From the IMG/VR virus record IMGVR_UViG_3300025736_000127, positions 1-29,574 of that record: DNA of 29,574 nucleotides. One strand, given 5' to 3'. Made by a program: the position numbers and the translations under genes. Source of the stretch: a virus. The notes beneath the pieces were generated by a model. The model had not been told where the DNA came from. It did no database searches and worked only from the letters and a program-made list of their open reading frames with translations. Below, one piece after another: positions 1-6,987 of this stretch (positions within the stretch are counted from its first letter, which is position 1; every line of letters begins with the position of its first letter).

Positions 1-105
1 GAATACCTTCCCGCAATCCTGACACTCGTAAGTCACAGGATCGTCATAGATCTCAGCTATCTGCGCTGATCCGCAATCTGGACAGGTGATTACCTTTGTA
101 GACAT
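1..105 (-). CDS. Zinc-ribbon protein (3' end beyond window)
   Basis: The frame opens with ATG at 105 and runs off the window edge after 35 codons. It encodes two CxxC pairs (C8/C11 and C28/C31) separated by 16 residues, a typical zinc-ribbon arrangement (CPDCG ... CQDCG). Small proteins of this kind are common in phage genomes and may bind nucleic acid or protein; the role here is unknown. It follows the PKD lipoprotein stop by 10 bases. The ribosome binding site is weak (GAGAGA about 13 bases upstream), so coupling to the upstream gene is likely. The four cysteines in good register make a real gene likely despite the truncation. Confidence 0.6.
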   Translation of the reverse strand, partial: MSTKVITCPDCGSAQIAEIYDDPVTYECQDCGKVF

Positions 106-115
106 GTCGTTGTAA

Positions 116-565
116 TCATCTCTCTACCCTAACCTTGCGCGTCGTCGAACCCTTATTGCCTTCGTAATCCCACACGGTCAGGCGCACGGTGTACCCGCCT
201 GGTTCAATGTACTTATGCCACGGCGTCTGCATACCAGACGCTACCATGCTCCACGCCCATTCACCGTTCTTCCACACCTTCTCTGTCGTTGTCCAGGCCC
301 CCTCGACAACGGGTGTTTCGTCACCATAATCCCACTCGCCCCACATGATCTCATCGTTGGGGTCGTATGACGCAGAACCGTCAAACCTCACCTTTGAATC
401 TGTCTGAATTGGCGGCGGGTTTGAATAGAAGAAATCAGCTACAGGAACAGTTCGAGGCGGATCAACTGGATCGTCTGGATCTACTGCCGGATTGAACGGC
501 GCGAAGCATCCAGCTAAGGCGACGCAAAGAACCGCAACAAGCCCAAGAATCGTCAGTCGTTTCAT
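116..565 (-). CDS. Lipoprotein with PKD domain
   Basis: 149 residues. The N-terminus is a lipoprotein signal (MKRL, a hydrophobic stretch, then lipobox LAGC with Cys20), followed by a Pro/Asp-rich linker. Residues about 60-149 look like a PKD-type beta-sandwich: FDGSASYDPNDEI, then WDYGDETPV, and near the end a HxYxxPGxYTVRLTVWD strand. PKD domains are usually extracellular binding or spacer domains. The start has GGAGGT five bases upstream. It is the second of two consecutive lipoprotein genes beginning MKRL. In a phage, such a protein is plausibly a cell-surface product made in the infected or lysogenic host (superinfection exclusion or lysogenic conversion), but that is inference. It could instead belong to host DNA beside a prophage. 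Confidence 0.75.
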   Translation of the reverse strand: MKRLTILGLVAVLCVALAGCFAPFNPAVDPDDPVDPPRTVPVADFFYSNPPPIQTDSKVRFDGSASYDPNDEIMWGEWDYGDETPVVEGAWTTTEKVWKNGEWAWSMVASGMQTPWHKYIEPGGYTVRLTVWDYEGNKGSTTRKVRVER

Positions 566-574
566 ACTTACCTC

Positions 575-1213
575 CTATCCACAATCGGCTCTGCCGGTGA
601 GCGGCTTCTCAGAATGGAGATAGCCCTCAGCCCCGCGCTCGTCAACAACCCAAATCTCTATATGGTAGATCGTCCCAGGCGGAATGTATGTACCCGTCAT
701 TTCATAGTCATCGCAAGGCGGCGAGTAACTTGGAAGAGGCATCACAGGGATTGCCACTCCGTTAGGATCATACCTCCATCGAGCAATCGCGGGCCAGATG
801 ATAAACGCATTGTCGAGCATGTGTCCATTCGCAGGGACAAGAGCAGTCCCCACGTGATACTCAACCTCTCCAGGAGATAGCGGTGGAGTAAATACTGGAT
901 CATCTATGCGCACGTTGTTCAATTCATACCAGCATTCAACGTTGGTGATCTTCCAGAGGTCGTTCTCAAAGTCGATGAATCCAGACTTGGTCGGTGAGGA
1001 CCATGCAAATCCAGCGGACCATTCGTGATAGTTGCAATCAACCACATACATGTGCCCCGGAACAAGAGAGTTAGCAAGCGGCCCAAAAGGATCATAGCCA
1101 TACGGACCTGTATTCTCTATGGGCACAACGTCAGGAAGGTCTATCATAGGTTCGATACATCCATACATACCAAACGCCACAAGCAGTGCAAGCAGCGCGA
1201 TCAGTCGTTTCAT
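575..1213 (-). CDS. Probable lipoprotein, unknown function
   Basis: 212 residues from ATG at 1213. A longer open frame exists, but GGAGG lies just upstream of this ATG and the protein then begins with a clear signal sequence (MKRLIALLALLVAF) ending in MYGC, a loose lipobox with Cys19. The mature part is rich in Pro, Tyr and Trp and looks beta-rich; near the C-terminus a PPGTIYHIEIWVVDERG stretch resembles an Ig/fibronectin-type strand pair. I recognise no family. It lies directly after a rho-independent terminator, so it is either read by readthrough or has a promoter I cannot see. It shares the MKRL start and likely export route with the next lipoprotein gene, 9 bases downstream. Confidence 0.65.
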   Translation of the reverse strand: MKRLIALLALLVAFGMYGCIEPMIDLPDVVPIENTGPYGYDPFGPLANSLVPGHMYVVDCNYHEWSAGFAWSSPTKSGFIDFENDLWKITNVECWYELNNVRIDDPVFTPPLSPGEVEYHVGTALVPANGHMLDNAFIIWPAIARWRYDPNGVAIPVMPLPSYSPPCDDYEMTGTYIPPGTIYHIEIWVVDERGAEGYLHSEKPLTGRADCG

Positions 1214-1231
1214 TGCTCCTCCATTACCTCC

Positions 1232-1269
1232 AAAAGAAAAAAGGGAGGGGTGCCAGCGCACCCTCTCCC
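1232..1269 (-). terminator. Rho-independent terminator
   Basis: On the minus strand a GC-rich stem is formed by 1269-1258 and 1253-1243 (arms GGGAGAGGGTGC and GCACCCCTCCC, one bulged base) closed by a GCTG tetraloop. TTTTTTCTTTT (1242-1232) follows immediately. It lies after the beta-barrel-like gene and just before the ribosome binding site of the next lipoprotein gene. It is the only classical terminator I found in the window. Confidence 0.85.
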
Positions 1270-1334
1270 CTGGCCATGCCCGCGTTAAGGAGGCAGAACA
1301 CGCGAGGCACATTGTGAATCGTCATCTTACTGTG

Positions 1335-1829
1335 CTACCACTCTGCGTCGAATCCGAAGAAGAACGATGTGCTGAAGACATCGACCGGCCACGCATTCAC
1401 GTACTTGAATAGTACGCCCGCATTAAGCGTGAGGACATCGCTTACGTAGCCAACAACCTCAACACCGCCATCCCACGTCAACAGATCAATGGAAGTAGGC
1501 AACGGCGCATAGTCGATTTCCGCAGATGTCGTGAAGATGATGTCGAAATCGTTGACATATCCAAAGACAAGCTCGCCATCGAACCCCATCAATCCAGACA
1601 GGATGCTTGCGCCCCAGTTGTATGTCCGCGTTACGACGAAATCTCCCGACACTGAGATAGGCCCCATGTTGATGAACGGTGCATCAAAGCCCCACCCAAC
1701 GTATGCGTCAAGCGGATAGCTTCCTAGCCCTACGTCAACGCCCTGCTCTGCCCCAAACTTCCAACCACCCAAAGCGACGGCTGAGAATGCCATCACGCCT
1801 ACCAATGCTATGATTAGTGCTCGTTTCAT
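1335..1829 (-). CDS. Exported beta-barrel-like protein (possible outer membrane protein)
   Basis: 164 residues with a Sec signal peptide (MKRALIIALVGVMAFSAVALG). The mature part is a run of amphipathic strands rich in Gly, aromatic residues and Asp, with alternating hydrophobic residues (for example DAYVGWGFDAPF, LVFGYVNDFDIIF, LNAGVLFKYVNAW), and ends in FFFGFDAEW. A C-terminal aromatic residue after alternating hydrophobics is the usual outer-membrane barrel end signal, although Trp is less common than Phe. About 8 to 10 strands would fit. The start has GGAGG five bases upstream. It sits between a promoter-like site and a terminator together with the preceding small gene. Lambda lom is an established example of a phage-carried outer membrane protein gene; the equivalence here is inference and I see no clear sequence match. 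Confidence 0.65.
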   Translation of the reverse strand: MKRALIIALVGVMAFSAVALGGWKFGAEQGVDVGLGSYPLDAYVGWGFDAPFINMGPISVSGDFVVTRTYNWGASILSGLMGFDGELVFGYVNDFDIIFTTSAEIDYAPLPTSIDLLTWDGGVEVVGYVSDVLTLNAGVLFKYVNAWPVDVFSTSFFFGFDAEW

Positions 1830-1837
1830 GTTCCCTC

Positions 1838-2095
1838 CTATAGCCCTAGCCCCTCGACTAGATTCTCCGCGATGGCGTCAAGGATTGTCTTGATCGCATC
1901 TGCGAAGTCGTCATCCCATGTCGCCGCAGTTTCTTTCGTCAGCGATTGGAACTTCTGTGCCACCTTTGAAAGCTCGCCACTCACGGCGGCGATCTTCGCA
2001 GGGACATTCCCTTCCTCCTCGACAATCTTCTTGATCGCAAAGGCACTTCTTACGGCAGCAATCGCAACATAGATCGCTGCTAGAATCGTTTTCAT
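1838..2095 (-). CDS. Small exported or membrane-anchored protein
   Basis: 85 residues. Two in-frame ATGs exist, at 2101 and 2095. The GAGGAGG sequence abuts the first and is six bases from the second, so the second (MKTILAAIYVAIAA) is the better start. Residues 1-20 form a hydrophobic segment ending SAFA, which may be a cleaved signal or an anchor. The rest (IKKIVEEEGN onward) is a charged amphipathic helix region predicted to be helical, ending VEGLGL. No family was recognised. It is the first gene after the promoter-like site at 2120-2147 and is followed after 8 bases by the beta-barrel-like gene, so the two are probably made together. Confidence 0.6.
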   Translation of the reverse strand: MKTILAAIYVAIAAVRSAFAIKKIVEEEGNVPAKIAAVSGELSKVAQKFQSLTKETAATWDDDFADAIKTILDAIAENLVEGLGL

Positions 2096-2119
2096 ACGCA
2101 TCCTCCTCTACTGCTCGCC

Positions 2120-2147
2120 ATTATACGTCATTCGCTGTCATATCCAA
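2120..2147 (-). promoter_or_regulatory. Sigma70-type promoter for the two-gene exported unit
   Basis: On the minus strand a perfect TATAAT (2125-2120) lies 16 bases downstream of TTGGAT (2147-2142), which matches three of six -35 positions. The site lies in the gap between the YvrJ-like gene and the small exported gene, which is wider than most gaps in this packed cluster. Transcription would start near 2113 and give a leader of about 18 bases containing the ribosome binding site. Confidence 0.5.
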
Positions 2148-2148
2148 A

Positions 2149-2388
2149 TCAATCGACAACCAGCTTGTCTGTTACCCGACGGTTTTTTCCTACACGCCTC
2201 TTTGTCGTTACAGCTTCAATCACCTCAGAGATGTCCTTGTTCTTCATCCCGTTGGATTTTGCTGCGACTATTGTCAGCGCCATAATAGACGAATCAAGCC
2301 GCTTGATCGCTGGCTCCATTCTAACTAATACGAAGACAGCAACGAATATCGGAAAACCTAGATCCTTGATTACGTCCATCCATACCAT
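2149..2388 (-). CDS. YvrJ-like small membrane protein, candidate holin
   Basis: 79 residues with one membrane segment near the N-terminus (GFPIFVAVFVLVRME, residues about 11-25) followed by a charged, mostly helical tail. The GFPI...VR-E pattern resembles the YvrJ family of small membrane proteins and small phage holin-like proteins of the BhlA type. The start has GGAG six bases upstream, partly overlapping the stop of the preceding gene. Position after the tail genes fits a lysis function, but no endolysin is visible in the window, so the holin role is only a suggestion. Confidence 0.55.
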   Translation of the reverse strand: MVWMDVIKDLGFPIFVAVFVLVRMEPAIKRLDSSIMALTIVAAKSNGMKNKDISEVIEAVTTKRRVGKNRRVTDKLVVD

Positions 2389-2397
2389 AAGTAACTC

Positions 2398-2790
2398 CTA
2401 TTCTGGCTCCTCGATCAAGGGCAGCAGCCCCACCATGACGCCAGTCTCAACCAGCATCGTACCTTCAGGATCCTCGAATTTGTCCAGCGTCAGAGCGTCC
2501 ATCTTGATCTCGAATTCCTGATCAGACAGCTCCTTGAATGCTACGTTGAATGCGTCGCGGTCCTTGAAATCAACCACACCATTTTCGCCAATGATGAGTT
2601 TCTTCTTCTTGTCCTTCTTCCCGTATCGATCAAGCAATCCTTGTCGCGTTGTCTCGAATGCCTCAGCCTCAGGTCCGATCTGCTTGGCCGAGCGTGCTAG
2701 CCAGTAGGCCGTCTTCACCGGCAGCTTCAACTCTCTTGCCGCAAAGATCGCGTTTAGGATTGTCTGTGCATCTCCTGCCTTCAGTTTCAT
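2398..2790 (-). CDS. DUF1617-like phage protein
   Basis: 130 residues from ATG at 2790. This start overlaps the upstream stop as ATGA and has GGAGG six bases ahead; the longer open frame upstream lacks such support. The first half (AGDAQTILNAIFAARELKLPVK, then AYWLARSAKQI) resembles the DUF1617 family found in siphovirus late regions, where a helical segment ends in LPVK followed by a Y.LA+...I motif. The middle is Lys-rich (KKDKKKK) and the C-terminus is acidic (IEEPE). It is probably cytoplasmic, with no signal or membrane segment. Function is not known for the family. Confidence 0.55.
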   Translation of the reverse strand: MKLKAGDAQTILNAIFAARELKLPVKTAYWLARSAKQIGPEAEAFETTRQGLLDRYGKKDKKKKLIIGENGVVDFKDRDAFNVAFKELSDQEFEIKMDALTLDKFEDPEGTMLVETGVMVGLLPLIEEPE

Positions 2791-3284
2791 ACATCTCCTC
2801 CAATTGTGATTGTGACGAAGCTCCACTTGTAAGGCCACCACGAAGGCGGCGTCCACATTGTTCTTGCTGGTTGTCTTGGATCGTTCCAATCCACCATAAG
2901 GCTTCTATCAGGCTCGATGTTTAGGATGAACTGAGATGGCCATATTGCTACCCCTAGTGCGCGGAATTGAGTAAGGTGTATTCGCTCATGGGCGATTACA
3001 TAGTCTGCGTATACACCGTCCAAGTGATCGCCCAATATCATCACATTACCGAAAGCCATTCCGTTGGCATGACGCAGCAAAGCTATCTCGCCCGGAACCA
3101 ATACAGCCCACATAGGATGGATTCCGAACGTTGTTTCGGAAGATGAAACAGAGGCCGTTAGATACAATCTGTCTAGCGAAACATCGTATCCACAGGAGCA
3201 GAACAGAAGTAATATGACCGCCGAACACACGCTGAGTAGCGAAAATTGAATGTTCATTGTGCCCACATTATACATCATATCCAC
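2787..3284 (-). CDS. Exported HExxH-motif protein, putative metallopeptidase
   Basis: 165 residues from a GTG at 3284 that overlaps the hub-gene stop by one base (TAGTG) and has GGAG eight bases upstream. ATGs at 3278, 3275 and 3257 are alternatives. The N-terminus carries a strong hydrophobic segment (FSLLSVCSAVILLLFCSCG) that could be a signal peptide or a loose lipobox (CSC). Around residue 99 the sequence VIAHERIHLTQF contains HERIH, a HExxH zinc-peptidase motif followed by xxQ as in several small phage and bacterial metallopeptidases. No third metal ligand can be assigned by eye. Residues after this are Trp- and Pro-rich. It could act on envelope proteins or peptidoglycan cross-bridges; the motif alone does not prove activity. 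Confidence 0.6.
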   Translation of the reverse strand: MDMMYNVGTMNIQFSLLSVCSAVILLLFCSCGYDVSLDRLYLTASVSSSETTFGIHPMWAVLVPGEIALLRHANGMAFGNVMILGDHLDGVYADYVIAHERIHLTQFRALGVAIWPSQFILNIEPDRSLMVDWNDPRQPARTMWTPPSWWPYKWSFVTITIGGDV

Positions 3285-5278
3285 TACACTGGCTCCCTGA
3301 ATGCCACATATCGCAACACTCCCCCCACATCAAATGTCATCAGCCCTTCATGGCCGACCTTCAAAGAAACAGAATCCGTCGAGGAAATAGCTTGCAGTTT
3401 AGCGGTTGTTCCAGTCGCAACATCAAACCAGATTTCGCCGCCTGAATCTATCCGAACGTCATCCCCAGAAGTGAGGCTAAGTCGTGCTCTCCCATATACG
3501 CTAGTTACCGAAGTTGCCCCGGAGCCGCTATCAACATCCATAGCAGTGGCAGTCAGGAAAACATTGGGATATACAGCAGACTTGGTGCTGTCAAAGAATA
3601 CACCCTGGCACCCCATAACTGCATGGTTAGTTGCCCCCGGCCTGAACTGGAGATCGCCATCAATATAGATCTCGCTTGTCCTCACAGCGTTTTGAGCGAT
3701 GGCAGCATTGACGACAGAATTTATTCCCATCATAGAAGAGATGATGCTGACGGACGCCGCGCTTATTCGATCGAAGTCCATAGCCCCCGTCGTAATGTCA
3801 TCAGCGACTAGCGTTCCTCTGATTGTAGCATTCCGGAACTCAGCCGATCCGTCGTTGTCTATCTTCCAGCCAGCCGATCCCGCTGAGTAGTTATCAGACT
3901 TCACCGAGCCACCGGCCTTCAGATTCATGGCAACGGTTAGATCCCCTGCTGTCAGGTTAGAGATGGACACCGAGCCGATCCATTCACCGTCTGAGTGGAT
4001 TATGAGGGGTACTACGGCGTCAGGGTCGAACGTCAGATAGTGTGTCGCGTCCCCAACGAGCTTGAACTTGCCATCGATGTCAAAGTACGCACGCCAGTCC
4101 GAGCCATCTGAGAATCCGAGATAGGACGTTGAAGCATACAGCCCCGCTGCTGACGGCGCAGCGGGCAAGGCCCCGACTACACCGCCAGGAATGTCGATCA
4201 TCTGAAGGGCTGACAAGTCATTCACCGACACAGCCTCACGGAAATCAAACTCAATCGTCTTGTTCGCTACCTGAATCTGGACATCACCCGGCGCGCCATT
4301 CACGTCACTCTTGACGATGGATACAATCCGCGCTTGCACAGAGATGTCTAAGTCGTCATACGTCACCTCAACCAGTGTTCCCAATACGAACTCGTCAATG
4401 GATTCGCCTGAGAGGGAATAGAGATCAGCCCCCGCCACGTTGTAATGCACACGAGGTACAGAGAATTCCGCTATCAAGCTTACCGCGGCATCGTAGAGAT
4501 TCTGAGCGACAGAGTATCGCTGGTCGATCAATACCCGCTCAATGAGGCCATAGGTGCCCACGTTGCTAGACACGTAAGCATTCCCACTAGGCTCGATGCT
4601 CGTGATGTCAAGCTGATCTGCGCCGGAGAGATTCCCATACGGGTATAGCCGCGTAACGATTTGAGTGTAGTCCTCATCTTCTTCAACGCTCAGCAGATTG
4701 CGCCCACGGTCAAGATAGGAAGATACGACAACGGGAGGTTCGATAAGGTTCACTGTCCACGGATAGCTCGACGTGTCGAACGTCCATTGATACGAGCATC
4801 CAAACCGAGCAGGGATGTCTGACATCGCCTCAAGCAAAGATGTACCCGGCTCCCACGTATACAGGAATTGCCGATCGAAGTCCGAGGAACCTAAAGCCCA
4901 GTTGATCGTGCCTTGAAGGGCAAGCACGTCGCCAATGCTCGTGATCGTCCCCGGTCCAGAATTCAGTGTAGTCTTGATCTCGTCGTTCATCAGCATTCCG
5001 AATACGTGTTCGCACTCGAAGCGATAGTACGTCTTTTCGCCAGTGCCTCTCTTCTTCTTCTTGATGATGCGGAATAGGTCCACTCTCTCGTCACCGTTAT
5101 AGATCTCCGCATACCTCAAGCCTGTGCATTCTGATATGTGTGGGTCGTTGTAAGGAAGTGAGAACCCCGCCCGATGAAGCTCGTTGATGCGCTGCTCATA
5201 GCCTACATCGAAAGCGAGCTTCAAGTCTGCCTGTACGTCCAGGTTCGAGTCATAGATGATTACACTGGCGTTTGCCAT
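3284..5278 (-). CDS. Tail hub / fibre protein (prophage tail endopeptidase-like N-terminus)
   Basis: 664 residues. Residues about 1-350 resemble the N-terminal hub region of siphovirus tail-tip proteins (prophage tail endopeptidase / phage minor structural protein family): an N-terminal beta domain with the LHRAGFSLPYNDP segment, a FRIIKKKKR strand, a YRFECEHVFGML helix, and later YDDLDISVQARIVSIVKSDVNG. From about residue 380 the protein becomes fibre-like: GFSDGSDWRAYFDIDGKF, then GWKIDNDGSAEFRNATIRGTL, a motif common where tail-tip proteins turn into fibres. The C-terminus is beta-rich and ends FREPV. It starts at ATG 5278 in a TAATG overlap with the preceding gene, with GAGG eight bases ahead. 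It probably forms the central hub and a short fibre. No peptidase residues could be assigned. Confidence 0.75.
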   Translation of the reverse strand: MANASVIIYDSNLDVQADLKLAFDVGYEQRINELHRAGFSLPYNDPHISECTGLRYAEIYNGDERVDLFRIIKKKKRGTGEKTYYRFECEHVFGMLMNDEIKTTLNSGPGTITSIGDVLALQGTINWALGSSDFDRQFLYTWEPGTSLLEAMSDIPARFGCSYQWTFDTSSYPWTVNLIEPPVVVSSYLDRGRNLLSVEEDEDYTQIVTRLYPYGNLSGADQLDITSIEPSGNAYVSSNVGTYGLIERVLIDQRYSVAQNLYDAAVSLIAEFSVPRVHYNVAGADLYSLSGESIDEFVLGTLVEVTYDDLDISVQARIVSIVKSDVNGAPGDVQIQVANKTIEFDFREAVSVNDLSALQMIDIPGGVVGALPAAPSAAGLYASTSYLGFSDGSDWRAYFDIDGKFKLVGDATHYLTFDPDAVVPLIIHSDGEWIGSVSISNLTAGDLTVAMNLKAGGSVKSDNYSAGSAGWKIDNDGSAEFRNATIRGTLVADDITTGAMDFDRISAASVSIISSMMGINSVVNAAIAQNAVRTSEIYIDGDLQFRPGATNHAVMGCQGVFFDSTKSAVYPNVFLTATAMDVDSGSGATSVTSVYGRARLSLTSGDDVRIDSGGEIWFDVATGTTAKLQAISSTDSVSLKVGHEGLMTFDVGGVLRYVAFREPV

Positions 5279-6987
5279 TATAGATACCTCGGAGAATGCA
5301 CAATTTCTAGCTTGATAGTTCTTGCCCCTTCGCTGTCAGTCCACACGATCTCGCTGTCACCGACAAACAGATGCCAGAAGTCATCGCTATGGTTTTCCCT
5401 GTCCTCGACACCATTCTTCTTCATGGTCATCTTGTCACAGTCGATGACAAGCACGTCGTCAGCAGTAAGCGTTCCTGTATAGCCAAGCACCTTAGCTATG
5501 TATAGAATCGCAGCGGCGGTAAGGCTTGACGAGGTTGTAATCTCGACAACGCCATATTCCACGGATACGATAAGGGCGCTCAACGAACACGCTGCGGTCA
5601 TCGCTATGATTGCGCTCAGCAAACGATGTGCCTCTGCCGACAGTTCAGCAGACGTAGTGATTCCAGTAATCGCCTGCATGATTGCGCTACTACTTACAGA
5701 TGCCTCAGTGCCAGTTTCAATTTCTGATACGCCAGATGCTATCAAGCCACCACTCTGTACGGTCGTTGCTGCCGATGTGATGGCACATACTGCGTAGTGC
5801 TTCCCTATCTCGCCAACCAAAGACAAGCTAGCCGCTTGTGAAATCGCGGCAATTGCTGATGATAGGATTCGCGTTTGAAGTGCTGTTATAGTAACTGCCT
5901 GAGATACATCAACAGAGCCGACGGCCTTCAATGCCTGAAGCGCGGATAGTACAGATGCGCTATTAATTCCAACAGAACCAGAGGCAATAAGAACCCCGGC
6001 AATAGTCATCGACTGTGCCGACGTTACAGCCACAACACCCGATAGCGTCTCGCCAGTGTCCCAAAATTGGAATGTGCCATAGCTTGTGCCCACAGAGTTG
6101 GTCGCGTAAGCGCGGTAGTAGAATCTAGTTGCTTCAGCGAGTCCAGTCTTTGCCTGATCGAACGCGCCTTCTGATCCCGCCCCTAGTTCTGAATAGCCGT
6201 CTGCCCCTGCGATGTTGACAGGATCAGATCCGGCCTTCCAACAGAATCCATGCTGGGTGATCGATAGATCTCCGTCATCCGTGATGTTGCCGTTTAGGGT
6301 TGCACCGCCTGGGACGATGGCGTCAGCCGTTTGCGTGGTAACTGTTGGAGCAACTATTGGCTCCCAAGCAAGCCCTGTAGGTGTTGTGTCTGGGCTTGCG
6401 AAGCTTGTTGTTACCGTGGAAGTGTTCCCAGAATGCTTGTAGATTTTGTCAGTATCCCACGCGCATGACCATAGATGCGTGCCGTCCCACGTTATAGAAA
6501 ATGCGTCCGTTGCAGGCGCTGAAAAACTAGATGTGATAGTAGCTGTCCCACCCGAGTGGTGATAAATAACAGCTTGCGCGTCGTTGCCATAGTCAATTGA
6601 CCAAAGATCTGAGTCAAACCACACAAGGCCAGAGCAGTAAGTGCTTGGAGAAGAGAAGCTTGTTGTAATCGTCGATGTTTCACCAGAGTGCTGATAGATC
6701 TTATTCTGCCCAACATCTGAAGACCAAATGTTAGTACCATCAAAAGCTAGTCCGGAAGGCGCGGTGGACGGGGTTGAGAAGCTTGTAGTGATCGTGCTTG
6801 TTCCGCCAGAATGCTGATAGATTTTTACAGCGGTAGTATCTACAGACCAAAGATCTGAGTCAAACCACACAAGGCCAGAGCAGTAAGTGCTTGGAGAAGA
6901 GAAGCTTGTTGTAATCGTCGATGTTTCACCAGAGTGCTGATAGATCTTGTTTGATGTGCTGCCGGAAGACCATAGGTTACCCGCCAT
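5278..6987 (-). CDS. Tail-tip protein: beta-propeller, 20-residue repeats and Dit-type C-terminus
   Basis: 569 residues in four parts. Residues 1-208 contain five repeats of about 41 residues with the core LWS...KIYQHSG..STITTSFSSP....GL.W, which look like the blades of a five-blade beta-propeller whose last blade is completed by the N-terminus. Residues about 210-305 are a fibronectin-III-like domain nearly identical to one in the 1451-residue protein. Residues about 310-495 hold nine units of a 20-residue repeat. Residues about 499-569 (GYTGTL ... VIDCDKMTMKKNGV ... IVWTDSEG ... HSPRYL) match the end of a distal tail protein C-terminal domain. The start overlaps the glycosyltransferase stop by 11 bases. 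The propeller is a plausible sugar- or receptor-binding head. No enzyme motifs were seen. Confidence 0.7.
   Translation of the reverse strand: MAGNLWSSGSTSNKIYQHSGETSTITTSFSSPSTYCSGLVWFDSDLWSVDTTAVKIYQHSGGTSTITTSFSTPSTAPSGLAFDGTNIWSSDVGQNKIYQHSGETSTITTSFSSPSTYCSGLVWFDSDLWSIDYGNDAQAVIYHHSGGTATITSSFSAPATDAFSITWDGTHLWSCAWDTDKIYKHSGNTSTVTTSFASPDTTPTGLAWEPIVAPTVTTQTADAIVPGGATLNGNITDDGDLSITQHGFCWKAGSDPVNIAGADGYSELGAGSEGAFDQAKTGLAEATRFYYRAYATNSVGTSYGTFQFWDTGETLSGVVAVTSAQSMTIAGVLIASGSVGINSASVLSALQALKAVGSVDVSQAVTITALQTRILSSAIAAISQAASLSLVGEIGKHYAVCAITSAATTVQSGGLIASGVSEIETGTEASVSSSAIMQAITGITTSAELSAEAHRLLSAIIAMTAACSLSALIVSVEYGVVEITTSSSLTAAAILYIAKVLGYTGTLTADDVLVIDCDKMTMKKNGVEDRENHSDDFWHLFVGDSEIVWTDSEGARTIKLEIVHSPRYL
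6599..6948 (-). repeat. Blade-coding DNA repeats
   Basis: Positions 6599-6702 and 6845-6948 are identical over 104 bases and lie 246 bases (82 codons, two 41-residue blades) apart. They encode the same half of blades one and three of the propeller. Identity at every base, including third positions, points to recent duplication or gene conversion. Confidence 0.85.

Noticed and set aside
614-880. Plus-strand open frames across the window
   Set aside because: They lie opposite well-supported minus-strand genes, lack ribosome binding sites and show composition expected of the reverse frame. The longest ones mirror the low-complexity repeat genes.
3267-3272. TATAAT on the minus strand as a promoter for the HExxH gene
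   Set aside because: No acceptable -35 hexamer lies 16-18 bases upstream, no extended -10 TGn precedes it, and a message from it would leave almost no leader before ATG 3257. The GTG start coupled to the hub gene fits better.
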